Source: Silene conica
Lineage: Eukaryota; Streptophyta; Magnoliopsida; Caryophyllales; Caryophyllaceae
Assembly: GCA_029255685.2 (NCBI GenBank)
Contig: CM055318.2
Location: 33,530,001 to 33,594,000 of the forward strand
DNA: 64,000 nucleotides
Reading direction: 5' to 3'
Below the pieces are notes generated by a model, which was not told where the DNA came from, ran no database searches, and saw only the letters and a list, made by a program, of their open reading frames with translations. Positions 20,677-33,303 of the stretch are shown here, one piece after another; positions within the stretch are counted from its first letter, which is position 1; the number at the start of each line of letters is the position of its first letter. Position numbers and translations under genes: made by a program.

Positions 20677-21740
20677 AGATGATCATGAAAGGTTTGGTGG
20701 AGTTACTCAACAACCACCGGTTGTAAGTATTAGTTCTCTTTAATTCATCTAGTTTACATGTTAGTTTCTTTATTAGTTCGGTTTTAGTTTAATTTTTAGG
20801 TTGCATGAGATGTTTGGATATGTTTGTTGCTTGTTTGTGGAAGATTCATGGGTATAGTCGGAGGATTATTGGCATAACCGTTGTAGGCAAAGTTGATTTT
20901 TATGTTCAAATTAAATTATTTCTCGAAATAGTGTACAGGTACTCTCAGCCGGCCCACCGGCCGACGGTACCATACCGGCTGGGAGGACCTGGACACATTT
21001 CTGTTTTTGATAGTTTATTTGGACAGATTTCAGATTTTGCATCCCCAGCCTGTACCCAACCGGCAGCCGGTCCACCGGCTAAGAAGGCGAGTTCTTTATT
21101 CAAAAATCAAATTGCAAGGAGAAAATGATTCCCAGCCGGTAGGCCGGCAGCCGGTCCACCGGCTGAGAATCAGGAATGTGTGAACATACTTGAAGAAAAA
21201 AGCAAGGAGAAGGGAACCCCAGCCGGTCGGCCGGCAGCCGGTCCGCCGGCTGGGAGTGTTTTTGTATGTGAAGGATCCGAAGAAAAGAAAAGGAGTTGGA
21301 CTCTCAGCCGGTCGGCCGGCAGCCGGTCCGCCGGCTGGGAGTGTTTTTGTGAGTGGGAAAAGAAGAAGAGGAGAGGTGGAAATTGAAGACCTGATTTTGA
21401 GCCGGTCGGCCGGCAGCCGGTCCGCCGGCTCAGAATCAATGCCCTTTGAAAAAATTCGAAAAAATCAAAAAATTTTGAAACCCTCACTCTCAGCCGGTCG
21501 ACCGGCGGCCGGTCCCAGACCGGCTGAAAGTCGTCTGTCGCGTGAATTAAATCTCAATACCCCTCTTTTCTTTCTCATTTCTACCTCATTTCCCTACCAT
21601 TTCCCTTCATTTCTTCTTCATCCTTCCTTATTTTCTCCTCTCCATTCATCCTTTACCCTCAAATACTCCCTCAAACTTCACCAAACTCTCTCAAATCAAA
21701 ACCCCCTTTATTCCCTCATCACCTTATCCTTCAATTAACC
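20677..21740 (+). other. Athila-B leader of third ORF, with hairpin cluster
   Basis: A donor-like TT|GTAAGTAT sits at 20723, 46 bp after the gag-protease stop, but I find no convincing acceptor before the ATG. Seven palindromic units follow at 20943-21530, of 33 or 36 bp, the first in reverse orientation relative to the LTR ones. The last 200 bp are C/T-rich like a transcript leader. Remains of pol are not visible. Confidence 0.65.
20943..21530 (+). repeat. Seven CAGCCGGT hairpin units before Athila-B third ORF
   Basis: Units at about 20945, 21043, 21132, 21221, 21304, 21400 and 21490. Four are a shorter 33-bp form with inner copies 15 bp apart; the others are 36 bp. Sequences between units are unrelated, so these are not simple tandem duplicates. 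Confidence 0.8.
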
Positions 21741-23486
21741 ATGTCGGGAAGAACAGAAAGGCGATCCAAATCAAGGCACGACCCAAGGGTGGAGCAAGAA
21801 TATGAAAATGTAATGGGAAGTGGCAACATTGGCCCGGATCCTTGCTTCCCCGGTCTCACATTTGCCTCAATCCAACAAAAAGGTAATTTCACTTACTTTA
21901 AGAATCGCCCCCTTCACCCAACTAGGTTCATTGATAGAGCCGGATTAAGAGAATTAGGGATTGAGAAAATAACGGCGGCTCTTTTTGAGGGTTTAGGAAT
22001 GAAAGCCTTGTATGAGACAAAACCGGTTCACACATCTCCCCGGTTAACTTGGGAATTTTTGAGTTCTTTGGTTGTGACTAAGAACCGAACTTTGGGGAAA
22101 GTTGCATTTCTTGAGTTCCGATTGATGAATAGGGAACATCGTCTCACCTTAGATGAATTTGCTTTGATTTTTGGGCTAGACGGAAAATTAGCCATTAAGC
22201 CTCCGGAGGGCTTTGATACTGAGCTTATTTGGACAGCCATAACCGGTCTTGTAAGTGATAGAAGTCGAAAGAAACCGGCTAATAGGGTGCATTTGGCACC
22301 AATTAGAATTTGGCATAGGTTCATGGGGTGGACCGTTTTCTCTAGGGATGAGCCTCACAACTTCACTACTACTGAGCTTGAAATAATTGGTTCTTACTTG
22401 GTTGGTGGCCCGAAATTGAACATTGCTCACCATATGGCCCTTCACTTGAGTAGGTTGGCATCCCAACCTCAGCTTACTACCCCCATTTGTGTTGGGGGGA
22501 TGGTCACCTTGATTGCCAACAACCGTTGTCAGAGGCACTTCACGGTCGACTTTATTCAGGGCGAGAATGTGCTATCTAGCCGATACTTGCAGGATGCTTT
22601 GGGGTGGGTGCGTTATAACCCCAGTGATCGCAAGGAGTATTGGCAGATTCGGGTTGACAACAAGTTCAAGAATTCAGTTCCTTTGCCAAACACCGAGTTG
22701 ATGAGAGTTGTGCCGGGGAAGACCTCTTACCTCCTTGATATTGAGGCGGACCCCGAGGATCTTCCCCCAGACCAGCGTGCCCCTAGAGTCTACACCAGAG
22801 ACAGAGTCGGTGCCACTCCTTCTGACCTTCCTTTTGAGCAGTTTCAGCAGCCCCCCATTTCCATGTCCCAGTTTCAGAGTGGTCCCTCATACTACCAGGG
22901 ATCCACCTCCGCCTCCGGTCCATCTTCATTTTCGTGCCCCCCAGAGCTTATTGATTTCATGGCCCGAGTTGACTTAGGCATGAAGAGTGCAGCGGATTTA
23001 GCTGACCAGCGCCAAGCCATTGCCGATGAGCGGCATAGGGATTTGACCTATAGGATGGATTACCTTTACCATGATCAAGCTTATGGGTCATTTCCGAGTT
23101 ATGATCGGTCCGTCCGCGAGGGTTATCATCATCCGGATGGTGGTCGCCCGTCTTACTACATGCCTCCGGATAGGGGTTATGTGCCTCCTGAGGGTCGTTT
23201 TTACGGGGAGATTAACGTCACCCCGGGTTATTTTTCAAACCCGATTTTTCCCCCCAACTTTCGGGGTAACGAGGATGCGGGCCCTCCGAGGCATTCATCC
23301 TTCCATGGCGGTTATGGTGATGCGGGAGCTAGTGGATCGCAAGCCTCCCCCTTCCGCGATTTCGTGAACAACCCTAGCGACTTCATGGTCGTTGATGGAG
23401 GCAATGGGAATGATGATGATGGAGGCGGTGATGAAGGTGATGGTGATGAAGTTGGCGGTGATTTTGATGATAGCTTTGATGAGTGA
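21741..23486 (+). CDS. Athila-B third ORF, intact (ATHILA ORF-1 family)
   Basis: An unbroken 581-codon frame. Basic N-terminus (RTERRSKSRHDPR, residues 4-16), conserved ATHILA core at ~40-330 with LTWEFLSSLVV, LTLDEFALIFGL, RFMGWTVFSRDEPHNFTTTELEI and ICVGGMVTLIA, a Pro/Ser/Tyr-rich stretch, and a highly acidic tail (DDDGGGDEGDGDEVGGD). It shares the motif F-x-R-x-E-x-x-N with the Athila-A and C proteins. I see no signal peptide or transmembrane helix, so a membrane envelope is unlikely from sequence; the function is unknown. It is the only intact copy of the three in this window. Confidence 0.88.
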   Translation: MSGRTERRSKSRHDPRVEQEYENVMGSGNIGPDPCFPGLTFASIQQKGNFTYFKNRPLHPTRFIDRAGLRELGIEKITAALFEGLGMKALYETKPVHTSPRLTWEFLSSLVVTKNRTLGKVAFLEFRLMNREHRLTLDEFALIFGLDGKLAIKPPEGFDTELIWTAITGLVSDRSRKKPANRVHLAPIRIWHRFMGWTVFSRDEPHNFTTTELEIIGSYLVGGPKLNIAHHMALHLSRLASQPQLTTPICVGGMVTLIANNRCQRHFTVDFIQGENVLSSRYLQDALGWVRYNPSDRKEYWQIRVDNKFKNSVPLPNTELMRVVPGKTSYLLDIEADPEDLPPDQRAPRVYTRDRVGATPSDLPFEQFQQPPISMSQFQSGPSYYQGSTSASGPSSFSCPPELIDFMARVDLGMKSAADLADQRQAIADERHRDLTYRMDYLYHDQAYGSFPSYDRSVREGYHHPDGGRPSYYMPPDRGYVPPEGRFYGEINVTPGYFSNPIFPPNFRGNEDAGPPRHSSFHGGYGDAGASGSQASPFRDFVNNPSDFMVVDGGNGNDDDGGGDEGDGDEVGGDFDDSFDE

Positions 23487-25845
23487 CCACCTTTGGAGGT
23501 GGTAGATGGTGATGATTATGCTCCCCTTGCAAAATCCAAAACAAGTCAAGTAACTCCCTCAATCCAAATTTCTCTTTTAGTTTGCATTTTACTTTCTAGC
23601 ATGCATTTAGTTAGTTTCGTTTATATTAGTTAGTTTCTCTTAGCTTGTTTTAAGTTTTTAATTCATCTTTGCATATCATTTAGTTTAGATGCATATAGTT
23701 GCATTCATTTAGATGCATTAGATTTATATTTTTGTATAATATTGTCACATGTAGTTTGCATACATGTAGAATAGAGCATTTAGTCTAGTTTTTAGTTTTT
23801 CTCTTCTTTTGTTTATCTTTGTTTTTAATGCCTTCTTAAAAACCAAAAAACCAAAAAAAAAAAAAAAAAAAAAATGAAAAACCAAAAACTTTCAAAAATA
23901 TGTCCTTTATTTTCCGGTTTTCCTCCTCACATTATGCACATAAATAAGTGTGGGGAGGAAGAACCGTTTATTTCAAAAAAAAAAAAATAATACAAAAACA
24001 AGTTTTTATTTTCTCAAAAATTTCAAAAAAGCCAAAAACATGTTGTTTTCGTTCTTTTGCTTCATTTCCCCCTTTGCACTTCATTACATTGAGGACAATG
24101 TAAATCTTAAGTGTGGGGAGGGAAAATATCCACCTTGTGTATATTTGATTGCTTTTGTAAGTATGAAAAACCTCAAAAATACCAAAAAAATCGAAAAATT
24201 TGAAAAATTCAAAAACATGTTTTTACCTTATTAGTGTAGAATTGTATATACTTGTGTTTGCTTTCCCTCCTTTCGCATAGGTAACACCCGCTTGAGCACC
24301 GCTTTGGATCTTGAAGACACCACGGTATGATCGTTCCAACCTCTATTTCACTTTCATTTTCTTCCTTTTGTTACAATTGAGGAGGATGGGCTTGTATTTG
24401 GAGGATGTGGAGTACATTGTGGAGAATTGTGTGTGGCTTGTGTGCTTTTGTGCTGTTAGGAGTTGCATTAGCTTTGTTTGGCATTTAGTTTGATAGTCTC
24501 ATTTGCATTATAACATGTCTATATTAGTTGCATTCATGGCATATAGTTGCATTTAGGATAATGTTTTGAAAATGCCTAATTGAGAACTTTGACAAAATCG
24601 TTTAAGCATTTACAAATAATTCTTCTACTTGGGACTTTGTCTTTTAGAATGATTTTTGAAACACCCTAGGTTATGCTTTTCTAGTATCTTTCTGACCGTG
24701 GTCCAATACCGAGTCAAGGGTTTGCATGTGAGTCACCTTGTCCACCCCCGTGATGCGAAATGGTTTTGATTATCTTGTCTTGGTGACCTTGTTCGACTCG
24801 GCGGTTTGGCAACCCAAAAATAACTTTCATGAATAAATTTGGAATGCTCTTGTCAATGATCATAAGAAGTGGAAATGTTCTGAAAAAAAGAAACAAAGAA
24901 GCCTCAAGTGAAAAAGAAAAGAAAAAAAAAATGGTTAATGAAAAAGGAATAAGAACATGTTGTTTTGGTGGAGGCGTACCACTTCGATGTGCTTTGGAGG
25001 GTAGTCATTGAGTTGGCTTCCCACTTGGTTGTGAATTCGACCGCCCAAAGACAGAGTGATTGTCACCCCGATAAGCTATTGTCTAGAGGTTAACCGGTTG
25101 CCTAATAAGCGATTGGCGAAAGCAAAGGACATTAGCACGCGTGGGACAAACCCCATCCTAACTCATGGCATGAAAAAGAAATGAAAAAAAAAAAAATTGA
25201 ATGAGGTCAAGTTTTGATTGTAATCCACCATCTTGTATTGATTTGAGCATTTCATTCCAAAAAAAAATCAATTTTGCCTTGCCGTTTTGTCGATCTTGGG
25301 ACGACCCATGACCTTTACTTTGTGAAGAATCTAGACTTGTTGTATCTTTTGCCTTTAGCATTGCGGGGATCATCATTCCATTCCATCCGATCGCCCTTGA
25401 CAAAAGTATTTGGATAACGGTTATGAAAGTAGCCTAGTTTAGCATGATTTGGCGGTGTTTTGTTGTCATCCTTCTTGCCTTAGTGACTTGTAGAATTAAT
25501 ATTTGTGAAGGAGTTTACGACTTTGAATTTGTTCTCTTTTAGTTGTTTTCCACCGCTTGAATGAGGCAAGCGGTTTTCTTTCTTTTCTCGATGCATGTTG
25601 CTTGTTTATATGTGTTTTGTTTTGATTTGTTTGCATCAAAAGTTTTGTAGCAAGACCTTACTTGCCTTGCAATAGGGCATTCTCCCTCATGAATGTCAAA
25701 TTGTGAGTTGAAAGGGCTACGGGTGTAGCTAAACCCGATTCGGCTTATAGTTAGCTTAGTTAGTTGTTTCTTTGTTTTTAATAAGGGTTATATAGTTACT
25801 TGATTTCTTACTCGAGGACGAGTAAGGTTTAAGTGTGGGGAATTC
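23487..25845 (+). other. Athila-B 3' region with three G-rich tracts
   Basis: Non-coding, AT-rich. AAGTGTGGGGAG occurs at 23946 and 24109, and the true polypurine tract ends at 25845. A stem-loop precedes the second (24084-24103) and the third (25807-25826). Long A runs vary in length between the tandem copies. The first tandem unit starts at 23691. Confidence 0.8.
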
Positions 25846-26896
25846 TGATGAGCTCCATTTTGGTCATCATTTCCTTTGCATTTTCTCTGTTTTCGGTTAC
25901 GATTCGGCCTCGATTTGCGTGTCTTGAGGTGTTTTTACGTCCGTTGCCTCGTATATTCCTATTCTGTCCAATTTTTGTAGGCATTACGGCGGGGGCGCAG
26001 AAACGAGACAAATCGACCCGAATTTGGAGCGATTTATGAAGAATTGTGAAGGATTTGTGATTGTTGCCTCCCAGGCCCTCCCAGCCGGTCCCCAACCGGC
26101 GGCCGGTCGGCCGGCTGGGAGCTCTGACTTAGGATTTTTGGCGTAAAAGAAGAGAAAATGCAGATTCATGGAACAAGGCCCCCAGCCGGTGGCCAACCGG
26201 CAGCCGGTCAGCCGGCTGGGGAGGCTTTCCTATACTTAGCCAAATTCGAAGAATGAAGAAAATGAATTGTTGGGCAGAACTCTGAAAAAGGACTCCCAGC
26301 CGGTGGACAACCGGCAGCCGGTCCACCGGCTGAGGGGACCTGTGCTGAAAGAAGTTTGAAGAAAAAATCAGAGCTGAAAGATAGGCTTCCCAGCCGGTGC
26401 CAGACCGGCAGCCGGCCGGTCGGCTGGGAATGCATGATCATTGAAGAAATTTGAAGAAAAACTCAGAACTCAGATTTTGGGCTCTCAGCCGGTCCACCAC
26501 CGGCGGCCGGTCGACCGGCTGGGAAGCATTTTTCGTATTTCCGCACTCTATATAAACCCGCACTTGTGTAGACTTTTTATGACGCATTAGTACGTGACTT
26601 TTACACATTTTTCTAGGGTTTTGCACTGTTCCATTGTTCTATACTTAGACTCAAAAAACTCTCTTAATATTTTAATCCTCTTTAGATCTTAGTTTAATCT
26701 TTCAATATTAGTTAATCCTTTCTTAGTAATTCTCTTAGCTTTGTTCTTGGGCAATTTTAGAAGACTCTTATTGGGTTGTAATTTGAGGGTTTGAGAGAAT
26801 CCTCCAAGTTGTAATCCAAGTTCCTTGCTTTTTCCTTATTATTGGTATAATCTTCTTCATCTCTACTTTATCTTTGCATTTCATTTAAGTTTTGCT
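23691..26896 (+). repeat. Tandem unit 1 of Athila-B 3' region plus truncated LTR
   Basis: Starts GCATATAGTTGCATTC in the 3' region and ends 1051 bp into the LTR (GTTTTGCT), 3206 bp. It is followed directly by unit 2. The join has at most one base of shared sequence. Confidence 0.92.
24084..24103 (+). other. Internal stem-loop with PPT-like tract, Athila-B
   Basis: TTACATTG-AGGA-CAATGTAA, 8-bp stem and AGGA loop, five bases before AAGTGTGGGGAG (24109-24120). Copies at 27287-27306 and 30490-30509. It mimics the pre-LTR module of the same element with an unrelated stem sequence. Confidence 0.78.
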
Positions 26897-29800
26897 GCAT
26901 ATAGTTGCATTCATTTAGATGCATTAGATTTATATTTTTGTATAATATTGTCACATGTAGTTTGCATACATGTAGAATAGAGCATTTAGTCTAGTTTTTA
27001 GTTTTTCTCTTCTTTTGTTTATCTTTGTTTTTAATGCCTTCTTAAAAACCAAAAAACCAAAAAAAAAAAAAAAAAAAAATGAAAAACCAAAAACTTTCAA
27101 AAATATGTCCTTTATTTTCCGGTTTTCCTCCTCACATTATGTACATAAATAAGTGTGGGGAGGAAGAACCGTTTATTTCAAAAAAAAAAATAATACAAAA
27201 ACAAGTTTTTATTTTCTCAAAAATTTCAAAAAAGCCAAAAACATGTTGTTTTCGTTCTTTTGCTTCATTTCCCCCTTTGCACTTCATTACATTGAGGACA
27301 ATGTAAATCTTAAGTGTGGGGAGGGAAAATATCCACCTTGTGTATATTTGATTGCTTTTGTAAGTATGAAAAACCTCAAAAATACCAAAAAAATCGAAAA
27401 ATTTGAAAAATTCAAAAACATGTTTTTACCTTATTAGTGTAGAATTGTATATACTTGTGTTTGCTTTCCCTCCTTTCGCATAGGTAACACCCGCTTGAGC
27501 ACCGCTTTGGATCTTGAAGACACCACGGTATGATCGTTCCAACCTCTATTTCACTTTCATTTTCTTCCTTTTGTTACAATTGAGGAGGATGGGCTTGTAT
27601 TTGGAGGATGTGGAGTACATTGTGGAGAATTGTGTGTGGCTTGTGTGCTTTTGTGCTGTTAGGAGTTGCATTAGCTTTGTTTGGCATTTAGTTTGATAGT
27701 CTCATTTGCATTATAACATGTCTATATTAGTTGCATTCATGGCATATAGTTGCATTTAGGATAATGTTTTGAAAATGCCTAATTGAGAACTTTGACAAAA
27801 TCGTTTAAGCATTTACAAATAATTCTTCTACTTGGGACTTTGTCTTTTAGAATGATTTTTGAAACACCCTAGGTTATGCTTTTCTAGTATCTTTCTGACC
27901 GTGGTCCAATACCGAGTCAAGGGTTTGCATGTGAGTCACCTTGTCCACCCCCGTGATGCGAAATGGTTTTGATTATCTTGTCTTGGTGACCTTGTTCGAC
28001 TCGGCGGTTTGGCAACCCAAAAATAACTTTCATGAATAAATTTGGAATGCTCTTGTCAATGATCATAAGAAGTGGAAATGTTCTGAAAAAAAGAAACAAA
28101 GAAGCCTCAAGTGAAAAAGAAAAGAAAAAAAAAATGGTTAATGAAAAAGGAATAAGAACATGTTGTTTTGGTGGAGGCGTACCACTTCGATGTGCTTTGG
28201 AGGGTAGTCATTGAGTTGGCTTCCCACTTGGTTGTGAATTCGACCGCCCAAAGACAGAGTGATTGTCACCCCGATAAGCTATTGTCTAGAGGTTAACCGG
28301 TTGCCTAATAAGCGATTGGCGAAAGCAAAGGACATTAGCACGCGTGGGACAAACCCCATCCTAACTCATGGCATGAAAAAGAAATGAAAAAAAAAAAAAT
28401 TGAATGAGGTCAAGTTTTGATTGTAATCCACCATCTTGTATTGATTTGAGCATTTCATTCCAAAAAAAAATCAATTTTGCCTTGCCGTTTTGTCGATCTT
28501 GGGACGACCCATGACCTTTACTTTGTGAAGAATCTAGACTTGTTGTATCTTTTGCCTTTAGCATTGCGGGGATCATCATTCCATTCCATCCGATCGCCCT
28601 TGACAAAAGTATTTGGATAACGGTTATGAAAGTAGCCTAGTTTAGCATGATTTGGCGGTGTTTTGTTGTCATCCTTCTTGCCTTAGTGACTTGTAGAATT
28701 AATATTTGTGAAGGAGTTTACGACTTTGAATTTGTTCTCTTTTAGTTGTTTTCCACCGCTTGAATGAGGCAAGCGGTTTTCTTTCTTTTCTCGATGCATG
28801 TTGCTTGTTTATATGTGTTTTGTTTTGATTTGTTTGCATCAAAAGTTTTGTAGCAAGACCTTACTTGCCTTGCAATAGGGCATTCTCCCTCATGAATGTC
28901 AAATTGTGAGTTGAAAGGGCTACGGGTGTAGCTAAACCCGATTCGGCTTATAGTTAGCTTAGTTAGTTGTTTCTTTGTTTTTAATAAGGGTTATATAGTT
29001 ACTTGATTTCTTACTCGAGGACGAGTAAGGTTTAAGTGTGGGGAATTCTGATGAGCTCCATTTTGGTCATCATTTCCTTTGCATTTTCTCTGTTTTCGGT
29101 TACGATTCGGCCTCGATTTGCGTGTCTTGAGGTGTTTTTACGTCCGTTGCCTCGTATATTCCTATTCTGTCCAATTTTTGTAGGCATTACGGCGGGGGCG
29201 CAGAAACGAGACAAATCGACCCGAATTTGGAGCGATTTATGAAGAATTGTGAAGGATTTGTGATTGTTGCCTCCCAGGCCCTCCCAGCCGGTCCCCAACC
29301 GGCGGCCGGTCGGCCGGCTGGGAGCTCTGACTTAGGATTTTTGGCGTAAAAGAAGAGAAAATGCAGATTCATGGAACAAGGCCCCCAGCCGGTGGCCAAC
29401 CGGCAGCCGGTCAGCCGGCTGGGGAGGCTTTCCTATACTTAGCCAAATTCGAAGAATGAAGAAAATGAATTGTTGGGCAGAACTCTGAAAAAGGACTCCC
29501 AGCCGGTGGACAACCGGCAGCCGGTCCACCGGCTGAGGGGACCTGTGCTGAAAGAAGTTTGAAGAAAAAATCAGAGCTGAAAGATAGGCTTCCCAGCCGG
29601 TGCCAGACCGGCAGCCGGCCGGTCGGCTGGGAATGCATGATCATTGAAGAAATTTGAAGAAAAACTCAGAACTCAGATTTTGGGCTCTCAGCCGGTCCAC
29701 CACCGGCGGCCGGTCGACCGGCTGGGAAGCATTTTTCGTATTTCCGCACTCTATATAAACCCGCACTTGTGTAGACTTTTTATGACGCATTAGTACGTGA

Positions 29801-30099
29801 CTTTTACACATTTTTCTAGGGTTTTGCACTGTTCCATTGTTCTATACTTAGACTCAAAAAACTCTCTTAATATTTTAATCCTCTTTAGATCTTAGTTTAA
29901 TCTTTCAATATTAGTTAATCCTTTCTTAGTAATTCTCTTACCTTTGTTCTTGGGCAATTTTAGAAGACTCTTATTGGGTTGTAATTTGAGGGTTTGAGAG
30001 AATCCTCCAAGTTGTAATCCAAGTTCCTTGCTTTTTCCTTATTATTGGTATAATCTTCTTCATCTCTACTTTATCTTTGCATTTCATTTAAGTTTTGCT
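26897..30099 (+). repeat. Tandem unit 2 of Athila-B
   Basis: 3203 bp, nearly identical to unit 1; differences seen are homopolymer lengths and a few bases (for instance TGTACAT against TGCACAT near 27141). Contains LTR 29049-30099, truncated at the same base as in unit 1. Confidence 0.92.
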
Positions 30100-33000
30100 G
30101 CATATAGTTGCATTCATTTAGATGCATTAGATTTATATTTTTGTATAATATTGTCACATGTAGTTTGCATACATGTAGAATAGAGCATTTAGTCTAGTTT
30201 TTAGTTTTTCTCTTCTTTTGTTTATCTTTGTTTTTAATGCCTTCTTAAAAACCAAAAAACCAAAAAAAAAAAAAAAAAAAAATGAAAAACCAAAAACTTT
30301 CAAAAATATGTCCTTTATTTTCCGGTTTTCCTCCTCACATTATGTACATAAATAAGTGTGGGGAGGAAGAACCGTTTATTTCAAAAAAAAAAATAATACA
30401 AAAACAAGTTTTTATTTTCTCAAAAATTTCAAAAAAGCCAAAAACATGTTGTTTTCGTTCTTTTGCTTCATTTCCCCCTTTGCACTTCATTACATTGAGG
30501 ACAATGTAAATCTTAAGTGTGGGGAGGGAAAATATCCACCTTGTGTATATTTGATTGCTTTTGTAAGTATGAAAAACCTCAAAAATACCAAAAAAATCGA
30601 AAAATTTGAAAAATTCAAAAACATGTTTTTACCTTATTAGTGTAGAATTGTATATACTTGTGTTTGCTTTCCCTCCTTTCGCATAGGTAACACCCGCTTG
30701 AGCACCGCTTTGGATCTTGAAGACACCACGGTATGATCGTTCCAACCTCTATTTCACTTTCATTTTCTTCCTTTTGTTACAATTGAGGAGGATGGGCTTG
30801 TATTTGGAGGATGTGGAGTACATTGTGGAGAATTGTGTGTGGCTTGTGTGCTTTTGTGCTGTTAGGAGTTGCATTAGCTTTGTTTGGCATTTAGTTTGAT
30901 AGTCTCATTTGCATTATAACATGTCTATATTAGTTGCATTCATGGCATATAGTTGCATTTAGGATAATGTTTTGAAAATGCCTAATTGAGAACTTTGACA
31001 AAATCGTTTAAGCATTTACAAATAATTCTTCTACTTGGGACTTTGTCTTTTAGAATGATTTTTGAAACACCCTAGGTTATGCTTTTCTAGTATCTTTCTG
31101 ACCGTGGTCCAATACCGAGTCAAGGGTTTGCATGTGAGTCACCTTGTCCACCCCCGTGATGCGAAATGGTTTTGATTATCTTGTCTTGGTGACCTTGTTC
31201 GACTCGGCGGTTTGGCAACCCAAAAATAACTTTCATGAATAAATTTGGAATGCTCTTGTCAATGATCATAAGAAGTGGAAATGTTCTGAAAAAAAGAAAC
31301 AAAGAAGCCTCAAGTGAAAAAGAAAAGAAAAAAAAAATGGTTAATGAAAAAGGAATAAGAACATGTTGTTTTGGTGGAGGCGTACCACTTCGATGTGCTT
31401 TGGAGGGTAGTCATTGAGTTGGCTTCCCACTTGGTTGTGAATTCGACCGCCCAAAGACAGAGTGATTGTCACCCCGATAAGCTATTGTCTAGAGGTTAAC
31501 CGGTTGCCTAATAAGCGATTGGCGAAAGCAAAGGACATTAGCACGCGTGGGACAAACCCCATCCTAACTCATGGCATGAAAAAGAAATGAAAAAAAAAAA
31601 AAATTGAATGAGGTCAAGTTTTGATTGTAATCCACCATCTTGTATTGATTTGAGCATTTCATTCCAAAAAAAAATCAATTTTGCCTTGCCGTTTTGTCGA
31701 TCTTGGGACGACCCATGACCTTTACTTTGTGAAGAATCTAGACTTGTTGTATCTTTTGCCTTTAGCATTGCGGGGATCATCATTCCATTCCATCCGATCG
31801 CCCTTGACAAAAGTATTTGGATAACGGTTATGAAAGTAGCCTAGTTTAGCATGATTTGGCGGTGTTTTGTTGTCATCCTTCTTGCCTTAGTGACTTGTAG
31901 AATTAATATTTGTGAAGGAGTTTACGACTTTGAATTTGTTCTCTTTTAGTTGTTTTCCACCGCTTGAATGAGGCAAGCGGTTTTCTTTCTTTTCTCGATG
32001 CATGTTGCTTGTTTATATGTGTTTTGTTTTGATTTGTTTGCATCAAAAGTTTTGTAGCAAGACCTTACTTGCCTTGCAATAGGGCATTCTCCCTCATGAA
32101 TGTCAAATTGTGAGTTGAAAGGGCTACGGGTGTAGCTAAACCCGATTCGGCTTATAGTTAGCTTAGTTAGTTGTTTCTTTGTTTTTAATAAGGGTTATAT
32201 AGTTACTTGATTTCTTACTCGAGGACGAGTAAGGTTTAAGTGTGGGGAATTCTGATGAGCTCCATTTTGGTCATCATTTCCTTTGCATTTTCTCTGTTTT
32301 CGGTTACGATTCGGCCTCGATTTGCGTGTCTTGAGGTGTTTTTACGTCTGTTGCCTCGTATATTCCTATTCTGTCCAATTTTTGTAGGCATTACGGCGGG
32401 GGCGCAGAAACGAGACAAATCGACCCGAATTTGGAGCGATTTATGAAGAATTGTGAAGGATTTGTGATTGTTGCCTCCCAGGCCCTCCCAGCCGGTCCCC
32501 AACCGGCGGCCGGTCGGCCGGCTGGGAGCTCTGACTTAGGATTTTTGGCGTAAAAGAAGAGAAAATGCAGATTCATGGAACAAGGCCCCCAGCCGGTGGC
32601 CAACCGGCAGCCGGTCAGCCGGCTGGGGAGGCTTTCCTATACTTAGCCAAATTCGAAGAATGAAGAAAATGAATTGTTGGGCAGAACTCTGAAAAAGGAC
32701 TCCCAGCCGGTGGACAACCGGCAGCCGGTCCACCGGCTGAGGGGACCTGTGCTGAAAGAAGTTTGAAGAAAAAATCAGAGCTGAAAGATAGGCTTCCCAG
32801 CCGGTGCCAGACCGGCAGCCGGCCGGTCGGCTGGGAATGCATGATCATTGAAGAAATTTGAAGAAAAACTCAGAACTCAGATTTTGGGCTCTCAGCCGGT
32901 CCACCACCGGCGGCCGGTCGACCGGCTGGGAAGCATTTTTCGTATTTCCGCACTCTATATAAACCCGCACTTGTGTAGACTTTTTATGACGCATTAGTAC

Positions 33001-33303
33001 GTGACTTTTACACATTTTTCTAGGGTTTTGCACTGTTCCATTGTTCTATACTTAGACTCAAAAAACTCTCTTAATATTTTAATCCTCTTTAGATCTTAGT
33101 TTAATCTTTCAATATTAGTTAATCCTTTCTTAGTAATTCTCTTAGCTTTGTTCTTGGGCAATTTTAGAAGACTCTTATTGGGTTGTAATTTGAGGGTTTG
33201 AGAGAATCCTCCAAGTTGTAATCCAAGTTCCTTGCTTTTTCCTTATTATTGGTATAATCTTCTTCATCTCTACTTTATCTTTGCATTTCATTTAAGTTTT
33301 GCT
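30100..33303 (+). repeat. Tandem unit 3 of Athila-B
   Basis: 3204 bp. Its LTR (from 32253) is not truncated but runs on to the element end at 33968, so this is the original 3' end of the element. Confidence 0.92.

Noticed and set aside
21741..23486. Classical retroviral envelope with signal peptide and fusion segment
   Set aside because: No N-terminal hydrophobic segment and no membrane anchor can be seen; only position supports the name.
24714..33033. Short ORFs (60-94 codons) recurring identically in each Athila-B unit
   Set aside because: They recur because the DNA is duplicated; they overlap on both strands and have no recognisable domain or start context.
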